Position numbers and translations under genes: made by a program
The notes under the pieces: model-generated
The model's input: the letters and a program-made list of their open reading frames with translations, nothing else
Told to the model about the DNA's origin: nothing
Database searches by the model: none
Source of the DNA: Aphanomyces cochlioides
Taxonomy: Eukaryota > Oomycota > Saprolegniomycetes > Saprolegniales > Verrucalvaceae
Direction of reading: 5' to 3'
Assembly (NCBI GenBank): GCA_019828595.1
Contig: JAHQRK010000007.1
Span: 1,426,001 to 1,490,000 of the forward strand
DNA length: 64,000 bases
In this document: positions 9,600-20,054 of the stretch, in pieces
Position numbering within the stretch: position 1 is the stretch's first letter
How the letters are laid out: the number at the start of each line of letters is the position of its first letter

Positions 9600-10160
9600 G
9601 GACTCGACAGTCAATTGGCAAATGCTGTCACGGCGCATGGATTTGAGAAGGAGGAGGTCGTGAACCGTCAAATAGTGGTTGGTTGTGCGGCTCGACCACA
9701 AGTGTTTCGTGGGCTACAATTACAGACAGATAGCACGACGGGCAGGAATGGATCCCCAACTGCATCGGGTGTGCAACAAATTGCAAGGGAAACCAACAAC
9801 ATCAAAGACATCCTCCTTTATCAACTTATCGACCACCGATAGAGAGTCATTGCTGACATCGTGGCCACGAAGTGAATCGCTGTGAGCCTGCAATACAAGA
9901 AAGAATTCGAGCATCACCATGCAACGTCGCCTGAAGCTGAAGAGCCGAAAGTATAGACTAACCAAGTCAAGACGGACAGCTTTAAGTCCACTACAATTCA
10001 ACCTCAAAGCCCAACGAAATTTAAATCGCAATGTGTGAAGAGCCTGAATGAGTCATCCCAACAAACCATGCCACCTTCCAATGAAGACGCTAACCACAAC
10101 TTCATCAAAGTTGCCCGTCAAGATAACTATTATTGCCTTTAGTTTCTATGACATCCCATA
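9600..10160 (+). pseudogene. Decayed copy of the BAG-domain gene
   Basis: Scattered matches to the intact BAG-type genes in the same window show an old copy: around 9775-9905 the block ACCAACAACATCAAAGACAT and its downstream neighbourhood, and around 10070-10160 the block encoding DEDANHxFI followed by the FYDVP region. Stops and deletions break the frame throughout. It lies in the same orientation as the right palindrome arm and is followed directly by an inverted fragment of the gene's 5' region. Confidence 0.65.
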
Positions 10161-10164
10161 GATT

Positions 10165-10655
10165 GCACATTGGCATGAATAGTCTGGAGCTGGTCCATGA
10201 CTCGCATATTTTTGAAAGGTTAAAAATGATATTGTGATCAATTAGGTACTTTGAATATGACGTAATCATAAGAATTAGGTACCTTCTGTTCGAGAAAGTA
10301 CTCCAAGTAGTCCAAAATGTCATGAAAAAGTTTTGAGATTATCACAACAAGGCGAGACTCTTCTGTACAACTTGATGAACTCACATAGATGGCCAATATG
10401 AGATAAAGACCATGATAAACCAGACCATGGTACTGCAGCTTCTTCGTTGCCAAGTTTTCTATGTCACACACAGTGATCAATCGCGTCAAACTCGACAGAT
10501 ATCACAGCTCACACGGAACAACTTGTGAGCGGTGACAGCTCCATCGCTGATCAACTATCGTTTCTTGAAGAAACCGGAAGTAACATTTGAATCAAGAAGA
10601 CACCAAACCGAAACACAATTGACTACAACTCCATCTTGACGTCAGATAAACCAAC
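10165..10655 (-). repeat. Inverted decayed fragment of the BAG gene 5' flank
   Basis: Minus-strand similarity to the start and promoter of the BAG-type gene: GTCTGGAGCTGGTCCATGA near 10180-10200 matches codons near the start. The stretch with ATGACGTAATCAT and AGGTACCTTCTG near 10257-10290 and the CTTGATGAAC block near 10370 match the promoter at 12600-12715 in the same order. Similarity can be followed to about 10655 (AACACAATTGA...GACGTCAG). It is diverged but collinear, so this is an older inverted duplication. Confidence 0.6.
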
Positions 10656-10955
10656 AAACAGGTCACTACAGTGACCACAAAACATGATCAATGATCAAGG
10701 CAAATCCCAAGGTGCGTCAGGACCTTACCATTAAGCAGAAACACCACTTCATCCAACAACCCACTCATCATCAGGAAGCCGTATGATATATGTTGGGGCA
10801 GCATGAAGCGCACATCACGTTAGTCTCTGAACGACCTTCTCTAGAGTTTCAGCTCTCTTCTCTTATGTTCCTTCTAGTTTTCATGTCGTATAGCTGAAAT
10901 GTGAGCAAGATCATTCTTACGCCAAAGACTATTCATGTTTTTTATGTTTAATTAA
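10656..10955. other. Spacer, nothing recognised
   Basis: Three hundred bases between the decayed BAG promoter copy and the decayed polyubiquitin. No open frame of note and no repeat that I can trace. Confidence 0.35.
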
Positions 10956-10957
10956 AT

Positions 10958-11303
10958 CCGTTGCTGATCCGGTGGAATGCCTTCCTTATCTTGAAACTTC
11001 TGTATCACATTATCGATCGAGTCGGATAGTTCATCATCCAACGTGATTGTCTTTCCCGTCAGTGATTTGCAAACCACCACTGAGTCGCAACGCCAAGTGA
11101 AGCGTCGACCCGTTTTGAATCATGTAGTCACACAACGTGCGTCCATCTTCGAGTTGTTTGCCGGCATAGATGAGACGTAGCTGCTTTGCAGGAATGCCTT
11201 CCTTGTCTTGAATCTTCTGTCTTACACTGTCGATCGACTCAGACGGTTCAACATCCAATGTAATGGTCTCTCCCGAGATGAGAGTCTTGACAAAGAGTTG
11301 CAT
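10958..11303 (-). pseudogene. Decayed polyubiquitin
   Basis: Starts with an ATG at 11303 and reads one ubiquitin unit with many substitutions: KTLISGET replaces KTLTGKT, VRQKIQ replaces [16 protein letters not shown] replaces [10 protein letters not shown], and LRLSGG replaces LRLRGG. The second unit has lost bases encoding its FVKT segment, shifts frame and stops within a dozen codons (89 residues in total). Its remnant continues to about 10958 and breaks off inside the DQQR segment. Its leader (11304-11580) is collinear with, but diverged from, the leader of the intact gene at 14475-14798. The open first unit with a non-terminal GG could still be translated, but a functional ubiquitin is unlikely. 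Confidence 0.75.
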
Positions 11304-11580
11304 GGTTGTGATGATGCTGGTAAATTTGAAAGTGAGAAGCGGCAGAGGAGAATTCGATAATGACCATCACTCTTCCACTGAATTCTATTAATAGAAGGGG
11401 AGAGTGTTGGTCTTTTTCTCTCCCTCCAATCAAAACATACGAGCAGCATTGAGGACGAGAAGACGAAAAGATACAAAACGACAACGGACTGCTTCGATTG
11501 TCAAGAGTGAGAAGACAGTTGACAATCAATGAGGGCTCACAGCTGTCAGTAAAACCACCAAAGAAGCGATTTCGCATATA

Positions 11581-12960
11581 ATTAAATAGGAGATTTAGAA
11601 TGCAAATACAATCGGCTGAAGAAGCCAACTTCAACCTCACCAGACGGGAGTGCGGTAAAAACCCATGGGTTCACCAAACATATTCCTCGTGGGAAATGGC
11701 TCGCCAAACGTCGCTCTTCGCATGGGACGCTGCACTGGAACTTGATGCGGCCAGCCATAGAAGGATTGGGCAGGAGCATACTGCATTGGGTGGGCAGCAA
11801 ACTCCATGGGGTGTGCAGCATATTGCATTGGATATGCCGGTTGTGGGACGTCATAGAAACTTGGGCGTTGGCGGTGAACTCGACGGGGGACATTGATGAA
11901 GATGTGGTTGGCGTCTTCATCCAAGGGTGCCATGTGTTGCTTGGTATGATTTTGGTACTTTCGAAGACTCGATTCGGGCTCTTCAGAAGTTTCGATGAAG
12001 ATTTCGTTGGGTTTTGAGTGGTCCATTGTTGTAGTGGGCTCGGAGCTGGTTGTCTTGTCTTGATCTGTTGGCACGGTTGGCTCCTCAGCTTCGTTGGTTG
12101 CAGCTTTATTGGCCACTGTTTCGTTCTTGACTTCCAAGACATGAATCAAATGATCTTGAGCAAATTGCTTCAAGTGCTCACATTGAGCCACCAAGGCATC
12201 GGCTGTAGTCAACAACTCTTGAATCTGCTGCACTGCTGCCTTTCGTTCCACTCGCACACTCTCGTCACCATCGCTATGAATGTCATCCAATGCGAATAGC
12301 AGCTTGGTCAACGATTCGACTTGTTCAAGAACCCGTTGGCGATATACACCGAGATTCGTCTTGGCCTTGCGGAGACTCGTCTCCATGTCCTTGTCGTGCA
12401 AACTCACAGTGATCCACTTCTTGGCCGCGATTTCAGCAAGGACAGTGTGTCGGTGGTTGGGGAGTCGATGCAGGAGGATGTCTTTGATGTTGTTGGTCTT
12501 GGCTTGGATCGTCTGGAGCTGGTCCATGAGTTGTTTGTTGGATGATTGCATGATGATGAAAATTCAGAAATGCGTTGTTGCGATGAATTGGGACCTTTTC
12601 ATATGACGTAATCATTTGAAGTAGGTACCTTCTGATCGAGAACGTTCTCAAGAATTCTATCAACATTCGAGAAAATCACGACAAGTGGAGCCTATTCAGT
12701 ACACCTTGATGAACTAACATAGAAGGTCAGAAGGAGATAGCGACGATAGCAGGCCTTAAGATGATGCTCCAGCTTATAGGATACCAAGTTTTCGATCGAC
12801 TATGACTCACATACTGCAGAACAAGGGATTAAATTGGTCAAGTCACACGGAGTAGAGTGACAAATGCTGTACAGTCCGTAATACTATAGGAGACCTCTCG
12901 ACAAGAAGTCCGACCGGAACACAATTGAAACACAACGCTGTTGACGTCAGGTCAGTGCAG
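11581..12960 (-). repeat. Left arm of 1,380-bp near-perfect palindrome
   Basis: Inverted repeat whose partner is 13095-14474; paired positions sum to 26,055. The protein encoded in each arm is identical over all 304 residues. In the stretches compared base by base only one mismatch was seen (near 12841 against 13214). The arms are separated by a 134-bp unique spacer. Beyond 11581 similarity to the other arm continues but is strongly diverged through the polyubiquitin leader and gene. Confidence 0.93.
11637..12551 (-). CDS. BAG-domain-like co-chaperone, palindrome left copy
   Basis: A 304-residue intronless gene, identical in protein to the copy at 13504-14418. Residues about 75-135 resemble a BAG domain: a three-helix pattern with ALDDIHSDGDESVRVERK followed by VQQIQELLTTADAL, where the family shows LD-x-I...GD-x-x-R...RK...V..IQ. 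BAG proteins bind the Hsp70 ATPase domain and promote nucleotide exchange. The N-terminal 70 residues look helical. The C-terminal half is low-complexity with repeated AHPMxxA blocks and ends GFYRTPVW. The BAG assignment is by pattern only. Its neighbour on the same strand is a decayed polyubiquitin, mirroring the intact pair on the other arm. Confidence 0.75.
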   Translation of the reverse strand: MQSSNKQLMDQLQTIQAKTNNIKDILLHRLPNHRHTVLAEIAAKKWITVSLHDKDMETSLRKAKTNLGVYRQRVLEQVESLTKLLFALDDIHSDGDESVRVERKAAVQQIQELLTTADALVAQCEHLKQFAQDHLIHVLEVKNETVANKAATNEAEEPTVPTDQDKTTSSEPTTTMDHSKPNEIFIETSEEPESSLRKYQNHTKQHMAPLDEDANHIFINVPRRVHRQRPSFYDVPQPAYPMQYAAHPMEFAAHPMQYAPAQSFYGWPHQVPVQRPMRRATFGEPFPTRNMFGEPMGFYRTPVW

Positions 12961-13094
12961 CAACGTATAGTGTTTGTAAGATATCATTCAATGGGCTTGC
13001 TGATGACCTGCAAGTTGTGGGTTGCTGGACGAAGTGGTGTCTTAAGGTACATTCTTGGTGTTTCTAATTGCCTGATGCACCTCTCGCGTGATCC
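12961..13094. other. Unique spacer at the centre of the palindrome
   Basis: 134 bases that are not self-complementary. The same sequence recurs at 15628-15761 in direct orientation upstream of the third BAG copy, showing that the right arm plus spacer is the donor arrangement and the left arm the inverted addition. Confidence 0.8.
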
Positions 13095-13381
13095 CTGCAC
13101 TGACCTGACGTCAACAGCGTTGTGTTTCAATTGTGTTCCGGTCGGACTTCTTGTCGAGAGGTCTCCTATAGTATTACGGACTGTACAGCATTTGTCACTC
13201 TACTCCGTGTGAGTTGACCAATTTAATCCCTTGTTCTGCAGTATGTGAGTCATAGTCGATCGAAAACTTGGTATCCTATAAGCTGGAGCATCATCTTAAG
13301 GCCTGCTATCGTCGCTATCTCCTTCTGACCTTCTATGTTAGTTCATCAAGGTGTACTGAATAGGCTCCACTTGTCGTGATT

Positions 13382-13420
13382 TTCTCGAATGTTGATAGAA
13401 TTCTTGAGAACGTTCTCGAT
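13382..13420 (+). promoter_or_regulatory. Two candidate heat-shock elements
   Basis: TTC-tc-GAA-tg-TTG at 13382-13394 and GAA-cg-TTC-tc-GAT at 13408-13420 are alternating inverted GAA units at the 2-bp spacing expected for HSF binding, each with the third unit imperfect. They lie 85-120 bases upstream of the ATG at 13504. Because they are inside the repeats, the same sites precede the copies at 12551 (minus) and 16171. This would fit heat induction of a co-chaperone, but the sites are short and could be chance. Confidence 0.4.
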
Positions 13421-13503
13421 CAGAAGGTACCTACTTCAAATGATTACGTCATATGAAAAGGTCCCAATTCATCGCAACAACGCATTTCTGAATTTTCATC
13501 ATC

Positions 13504-14418
13504 ATGCAATCATCCAACAAACAACTCATGGACCAGCTCCAGACGATCCAAGCCAAGACCAACAACATCAAAGACATCCTCCTGCATCGACTCCCCAACC
13601 ACCGACACACTGTCCTTGCTGAAATCGCGGCCAAGAAGTGGATCACTGTGAGTTTGCACGACAAGGACATGGAGACGAGTCTCCGCAAGGCCAAGACGAA
13701 TCTCGGTGTATATCGCCAACGGGTTCTTGAACAAGTCGAATCGTTGACCAAGCTGCTATTCGCATTGGATGACATTCATAGCGATGGTGACGAGAGTGTG
13801 CGAGTGGAACGAAAGGCAGCAGTGCAGCAGATTCAAGAGTTGTTGACTACAGCCGATGCCTTGGTGGCTCAATGTGAGCACTTGAAGCAATTTGCTCAAG
13901 ATCATTTGATTCATGTCTTGGAAGTCAAGAACGAAACAGTGGCCAATAAAGCTGCAACCAACGAAGCTGAGGAGCCAACCGTGCCAACAGATCAAGACAA
14001 GACAACCAGCTCCGAGCCCACTACAACAATGGACCACTCAAAACCCAACGAAATCTTCATCGAAACTTCTGAAGAGCCCGAATCGAGTCTTCGAAAGTAC
14101 CAAAATCATACCAAGCAACACATGGCACCCTTGGATGAAGACGCCAACCACATCTTCATCAATGTCCCCCGTCGAGTTCACCGCCAACGCCCAAGTTTCT
14201 ATGACGTCCCACAACCGGCATATCCAATGCAATATGCTGCACACCCCATGGAGTTTGCTGCCCACCCAATGCAGTATGCTCCTGCCCAATCCTTCTATGG
14301 CTGGCCGCATCAAGTTCCAGTGCAGCGTCCCATGCGAAGAGCGACGTTTGGCGAGCCATTTCCCACGAGGAATATGTTTGGTGAACCCATGGGTTTTTAC
14401 CGCACTCCCGTCTGGTGA
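13504..14418 (+). CDS. BAG-domain-like co-chaperone, palindrome right copy
   Basis: 304 residues, protein-identical to the left-arm copy. Helical N-terminus (about 1-70), BAG-like domain (about 75-135), a Thr/Ser/Glu-rich linker (about 150-190), a DEDANHIFINVP segment near 215-226, then Tyr/Pro/His/Met-rich repeats (AHPMEFAAHPMQYA) and the terminal GFYRTPVW. The Gln/Met/Pro-rich tail could be a client-binding or disordered segment. It is followed 380 bases downstream on the same strand by intact polyubiquitin, so Hsp70 cofactor and ubiquitin are neighbours. The BAG call rests on the pattern of Asp/Gly/Asp/Arg and the hydrophobic spacing. Confidence 0.75.
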   Translation: MQSSNKQLMDQLQTIQAKTNNIKDILLHRLPNHRHTVLAEIAAKKWITVSLHDKDMETSLRKAKTNLGVYRQRVLEQVESLTKLLFALDDIHSDGDESVRVERKAAVQQIQELLTTADALVAQCEHLKQFAQDHLIHVLEVKNETVANKAATNEAEEPTVPTDQDKTTSSEPTTTMDHSKPNEIFIETSEEPESSLRKYQNHTKQHMAPLDEDANHIFINVPRRVHRQRPSFYDVPQPAYPMQYAAHPMEFAAHPMQYAPAQSFYGWPHQVPVQRPMRRATFGEPFPTRNMFGEPMGFYRTPVW

Positions 14419-14474
14419 GGTTGAAGTTGGCTTCTTCAGCCGATTGTATTTGCATTCTAAATCTCCTATTTAAT

Positions 14475-15488
<1,014 letters not shown>

Positions 15489-15622
15489 TTAATCATAAAT
15501 TGTCTGTCATTTGAATAATCTTGTCTTTATGATAAGACTGCATGAAAGTACACAAGATAAAGCTCATACTCACTTGCTTGAGAAGGTGGTTTAGAAAAAC
15601 TTCTAGACAGCGCACTGTATAC

Positions 15623-16605
15623 TGCAGCAACGTATAGTGTTTGTAAGATATCATTCAATGGGCTTGCTGATGACCTGCAAGTTGTGGGTTGCTGGACGAA
15701 GTGGTGTCTTAAGGTACATTCTTGGTGTTTCTAATTGCCTGATGCACCTCTCGCGTGATCCCTGCACTGACCTGACGTCAACAGCGTTGTGTTTCAATTG
15801 TGTTCCGGTCGGACTTCTTGTCGAGAGGTCTCCTATAGTATTACGGACTGTACAGCATTTGTCACTCTACTCCGTGTGAGTTGACCAATTTAATCCCTTG
15901 TTCTGCAGTATGTGAGTCATAGTCGATCGAAAACTTGGTATCCTATAAGCTGGAGCATCATCTTAAGGCCTGCTATCGTCGCTATCTCCTTCTGACCTTC
16001 TATGTTAGTTCATCAAGGTGTACTGAATAGGCTCCACTTGTCGTGATTTTCTCGAATGTTGATAGAATTCTTGAGAACGTTCTCGATCAGAAGGTACCTA
16101 CTTCAAATGATTACGTCATATGAAAAGGTCCCAATTCATCGCAACAACGCATTTCTGAATTTTCATCATCATGCAATCATCCAACAAACAACTCATGGAC
16201 CAGCTCCAGACGATCCAAGCCAAGACCAACAACATCAAAGACATCCTCCTGCATCGACTCCCCAACCACCGACACACTGTCCTTGCTGAAATCGCGGCCA
16301 AGAAGTGGATCACTGTGAGTTTGCACGACAAGGACATGGAGACGAGTCTCCGCAAGGCCAAGACGAATCTCGGTGTATATCGCCAACGGGTTCTTGAACA
16401 AGTCGAATCGTTGACCAAGCTGCTATTCGCATTGGATGACATTCATAGCGATGGTGACGAGAGTGTGCGAGTGGAACGAAAGGCAGCAGTGCAGCAGATT
16501 CAAGAGTTGTTGACTACAGCCGATGCCTTGGTGGCTCAATGTGAGCACTTGAAGCAATTTGCTCAAGATCATTTGATTCATGTCTTGGAAGTCAAGAACG
16601 AAACA
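15623..16605 (+). repeat. Direct repeat of 12956-13938 (983 bp)
   Basis: Copy of the palindrome spacer, the right-arm promoter and the first 145 codons of the BAG-type gene, offset by 2,667 bases. I saw no mismatch in the parts compared, and open frames on both strands are identical. Identity stops abruptly after the codons for LEVKNE-T, beyond which the two genes are clearly diverged paralogues. Such a sharp boundary inside a gene is what gene conversion leaves. Confidence 0.9.
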
Positions 16606-17049
16606 ATGGTCAATAAAGCTGCAACCGAAGAAGCTGAGGAGGCACTCAGCGCAGCCGAGGAAGAGCCAGCAGAGAACACTCAGACGTCTTCAGCTGTCGA
16701 GGAATCTGGCTCCAACGAAATTTTCATCAACACATCAGATGAGCCTCAAGCCATACCACAAGTCTATCAACCTTATGGCAAAAAGCAAAGGGAGTCATTT
16801 GATGAAGACGCCAATTACATTTTTATCAATGCACCTCGTCATTCCCACCACTGACCCAGTTTATATAACCTGCCACGAACACATCCAATGCACTATGATC
16901 CAACCCCGGCCCGACAGGTCTATGGCTGGCCTCAACAGATTCCAGTGCAGCCTTCAATGCGAAGAAATATGTTAGGTGAGCCTTTGTCAGCAATGGGAAG
17001 GAACGTGTTTGGTGAACCTGTCGGCTTTTATCGCACTCCCGTGTGGTGA
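16171..17049 (+). pseudogene. Third BAG-like copy with a single premature stop
   Basis: Opens like the other copies (identical through residue 145) and then diverges (SAAEEEPAENTQTSS...). A TGA at 16852-16854 ends the frame after 227 residues, just after DEDANYIFINAPRH. Beyond it the same frame stays open to 17049 and keeps the paralogue's C-terminus (GWPQQIPVQ, FGEPVGFYRTPVW). One nonsense change, probably CGA to TGA, therefore separates this from a 292-residue protein. The BAG-like part is intact, so a truncated product could be made. It is either a very young pseudogene, a functional truncation or a readthrough gene. Confidence 0.75.
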
Positions 17050-17211
17050 AAACTTCTGGCTTGACAGCAGTGCATATTTAATTTGTGTAATTTATACCAT
17101 TGATGAATTCATGCTGGGTCTGACCAACTGACCCGGTATCAAATGCTCTGCCGTGAAAAACATCTTACAGAGGACCCTCACGTTGTCATTCAAAATAACT
17201 TTGATAAAATT

Positions 17212-19439
17212 TTAGTGACGATGGGCTTCAGCTTTCGATGGGCTCAGCTTGATTTCATCCAACTTGACGTCCGAAGGATGGATTGGAGCCGCGCTTGTTG
17301 TGCGTTCCAAAGGCGCGGGGTCTTCAATTGTGATCAAGTTGTCCAGGAATGTTTTGGGTCGTAGGAATGACGTAGCGCCTATTGAGTTTCTCATAAAATT
17401 GACGCTACGTTCCACATACCAAGGATGACGTCTCGCTTTTCTTGCTCACGAAGCTCATAAACACTGCGCAGCTATCGAAATGTCAATTGAAAGTGCTGGA
17501 GAGTTTGGTTACCTCCGAATACGTTGCACCACCGGCAATAAACACAATCAACTTTTCACCAACAAATCCATCCTTGGTCTACAGGAGCGTAATTTACATC
17601 GTCAATACAAAATCTTACCCCAGATGCTGTTGGTGAGTCGGTGCCTCGACCAACCTTGGCCGCCACTTTCCTAAGTAGGTTCCAGTTAACTGCCATCCTT
17701 TGATTTGAAGAATACGTACTTGCGCAATGAGACTGGTTCTTTCTTCGATGTCGGTGACTGCGATCCAGGAGGAGGGCTAATCACGTAGGGGAACTCCGTC
17801 GCGCCGAGAGTTTTCTTGAGGATCTTGTCCATCCAGCTCTTGAGCTTGGGCTCGTATCTAGACGTGGCATACTCGGCAATGGACGCTTTCTTGGCAGCTT
17901 GGGCGAGATCGTCCGTGGTGAGGGAATGACCCGCGGCATTCGACACGACGGAAATCTTGTTCATGAAGACACCGAGATATTTCATATTTTGAAGCGCCTT
18001 GTCCGTGATGGCTGGAAGATTGGCTAGCTGGAAGAGTTTCTTGCGTTCGACGTCTTTGACAGAATCCTAGCCATGCTTTACAAAGCAACTCTGTGAGGTT
18101 TTCTTACATTCGTGATGACAAACACAGCAAGGAGACGAGCCTTATCCGAGTTGGGGATTTTAGGATCTCGCAGGATGTCCTCCATGTCTTTGAGAACTTT
18201 GGGAATCTTGACTTTCTTCCCCGTTTCGTCCACACCCGTGGACATGCTCTGTTCGAGCGTCGAGACTCCGAGAAGATTCGTCTTTGTAAAGACGTCCAAG
18301 GTCTTTCCAGCGAGGTACAAGTGCTGCGAGAGTTTGCTCAGAGTGTCGCGGAATTCAGGCAGCTCTCGAAGCGCTGCGGCGAGCTGGGCGACATCAGGTG
18401 CCTTTCCACCTTTTCCAGTGAGGGAGGTTCCGGCATTGGATGCCGACAAAGCAGCCATGCGTTCGCCAATGTCTTTGCTAACTTCCTACGGTGGCAACTT
18501 TGTGATATTGTGTTGAGAAGCAAAACGTACTGCAATGTGCGTGTGTCGTAGCTCACACCAGAGTGGGTCGTTTTCATTGAGCAGAGCTTGTTTAGTGACC
18601 GAGCCACTTTGCGTATCAGCGGGATACGAAATTGCATCCCCGTCCAATCCATTGCCGTCGAGCAGGTCGTACACCATGGCCTGGTACGTAACTTCATGCA
18701 TGAGAGGCGTCATTTGGTCTTGAGATCGCTCCATGAAGAGAAGCGTCGATCGATTTGGACAATACGCAAATGAGGTGTTGGCAGCGACGTATTCATTCAT
18801 CTTGGACTGAAAGAGGCGAGCAAGCGTCTCCATTTTGTGCTGCCCGGCGCGGTAACGAACGTAAGGGTATTCGTCGAGCGTTGCACAGAGAGAGACAAGC
18901 TTGGAGCTGATGGAATGAAACATTGGATCAAGGGCGGTTGGATTTGACATTGGAGAATAGAGTGTGTGCATGGCATGAGGCATATCCAAGGAGAAGGCAG
19001 CTTTTTCGAGCGCAAGGTAATCCAAGTTGACTTCCTTCAAGGTCTTGACTCGGGAGAGAAGGACTGGACATGTCTTGAGCTTTGCAATCACATGGTCGTC
19101 AATACGTGCGTTGAAATACAAATGGACTGCACTGTACATGGGGGACTCGGCGTTTGCAAAGTCGGCCACGACTTTGTCAAGCGATGAAGGCGAGGGCGAG
19201 ATGAAATAAATCACTGCCATCTCTGGGAATGGTTGTCGGACTAGTTCAAGACGCTCCACAATGGACACCCCACGCTCGGTCAAGTCGGTCATGCGAATCA
19301 CAGTGTTGGACAAATGCGTTGTAATATCGTCAAGGACAAGCACAACCCAGCCATGGGACGCAAGGCTCGTCTGCTTGATCATCTTGTCCAGCAGATTATG
19401 CTGCACAATCGTGCGTAAGTTGTGCTCTTCCTTCGTCAT
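17212..19439 (-). CDS. Sec1/Munc18 (SM) family protein
   Basis: Seven exons: 19439-18531, 18485-18108, 18066-17720, 17670-17619, 17578-17513, 17471-17420 and 17378-17212. Introns are 40-49 nt; 656 residues. It shows the SM hallmarks: LRTIVQHNLLDKMI at the start, WVVLVLDDITT and a KMTDL-like RMTDLTERG segment, the domain-3 region with LLFMERSQDQMTPLMHEVTYQAM, LNENDPLWCELRHTHIA, and the C-terminal LIVFIAGGATYSELRSVYEL. SM proteins clasp SNARE bundles and syntaxin N-peptides to drive membrane fusion. Sec1, Sly1, Vps33 or Vps45 identity is not settled; the RSQDQMTPLMHE motif favours a Sec1- or Sly1-like class. The ATG at 19439 is the first in frame; an upstream exon cannot be excluded. Confidence 0.9.
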
Positions 19440-19621
19440 ACGCGGCGTTCTCTCGGTGGATCCAGAAGTGCGAAGAGCATCCCAATCCCCTATTTTCAGG
19501 CGTCGTTTCGAAACTGTCCGCGCAAATTGTGATGCAATCAAATGATATTTAGCCAATCAAAATACAAGGATTTCGAATTATTTGGTATAGTATTGTATCT
19601 AATTCGCTTTGCACTATACTA

Positions 19622-20049
19622 CACCTTTTTACCTTCAAGTTCAGTGGATCTTAAGTTCAAGTGCAGTGTATGCTCAAATTCGATATTCACTAAAACAAAT
19701 CACCTGTATTAATGAATATTATGTTCCCACTTGGACATCCTCCAAATTCATCACTGACTCCTTTTGAGTGTGCCTATAGCAGCTTCGGCAGAGACATGGT
19801 GTGATGACTTCAATAGCTTGTTGTGACGCAAGCTCGAGGATGCGCGCTCTATGGGCTTTGATTGTTGTATTTGGAAGGATGGTCAGCAAGCAGGTCACGA
19901 TGAGGTGTCTTCATGGGCGTCGGATATAACAAACTGGCCTGAGCAGTGCATGGCAACAAGAAATGCATACCTCTTATCACTTATCTATCATCTCTATAAA
20001 TTTTCATAAGTACACTGCACGATCCACTGAACTTGAAGGTAAAAAGGTG
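19622..20049. mobile_element. MITE-like element with 29-bp terminal inverted repeats, TA flanked
   Basis: CACCTTTTTACCTTCAAGTT... at 19622-19650 is the exact reverse complement of 20021-20049, and TA dinucleotides flank both ends (19620-19621 and 20050-20051). The 428-bp interior has no coding capacity. Part of the inner sequence (GTGCAGTGTA / TACACTGCAC) is also inverted. TA target duplication fits the Tc1/mariner/pogo superfamily. It sits four bases left of a pogo-like element. Confidence 0.85.
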
Positions 20050-20054
20050 TACTA

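Larger units (their letters stand above)
13095..14474 (+). repeat. Right arm of 1,380-bp near-perfect palindrome
   Basis: Partner of 11581-12960. It begins with CTGCACTGACCTGACG and ends in the 3' flank of the BAG-type gene at CTCCTATTTAAT. It carries the promoter, the full 304-codon gene and about 55 bases of 3' flank. Confidence 0.93.

Noticed and set aside
12018..12606. Plus-strand frames opposite the left-arm BAG-type gene
   Set aside because: They are antisense shadows; the same frames appear mirrored opposite the other copies.
19440..19556. N-terminal extension of the SM protein frame
   Set aside because: It starts with TTG and has no ATG; family alignment by eye begins after the ATG at 19439.
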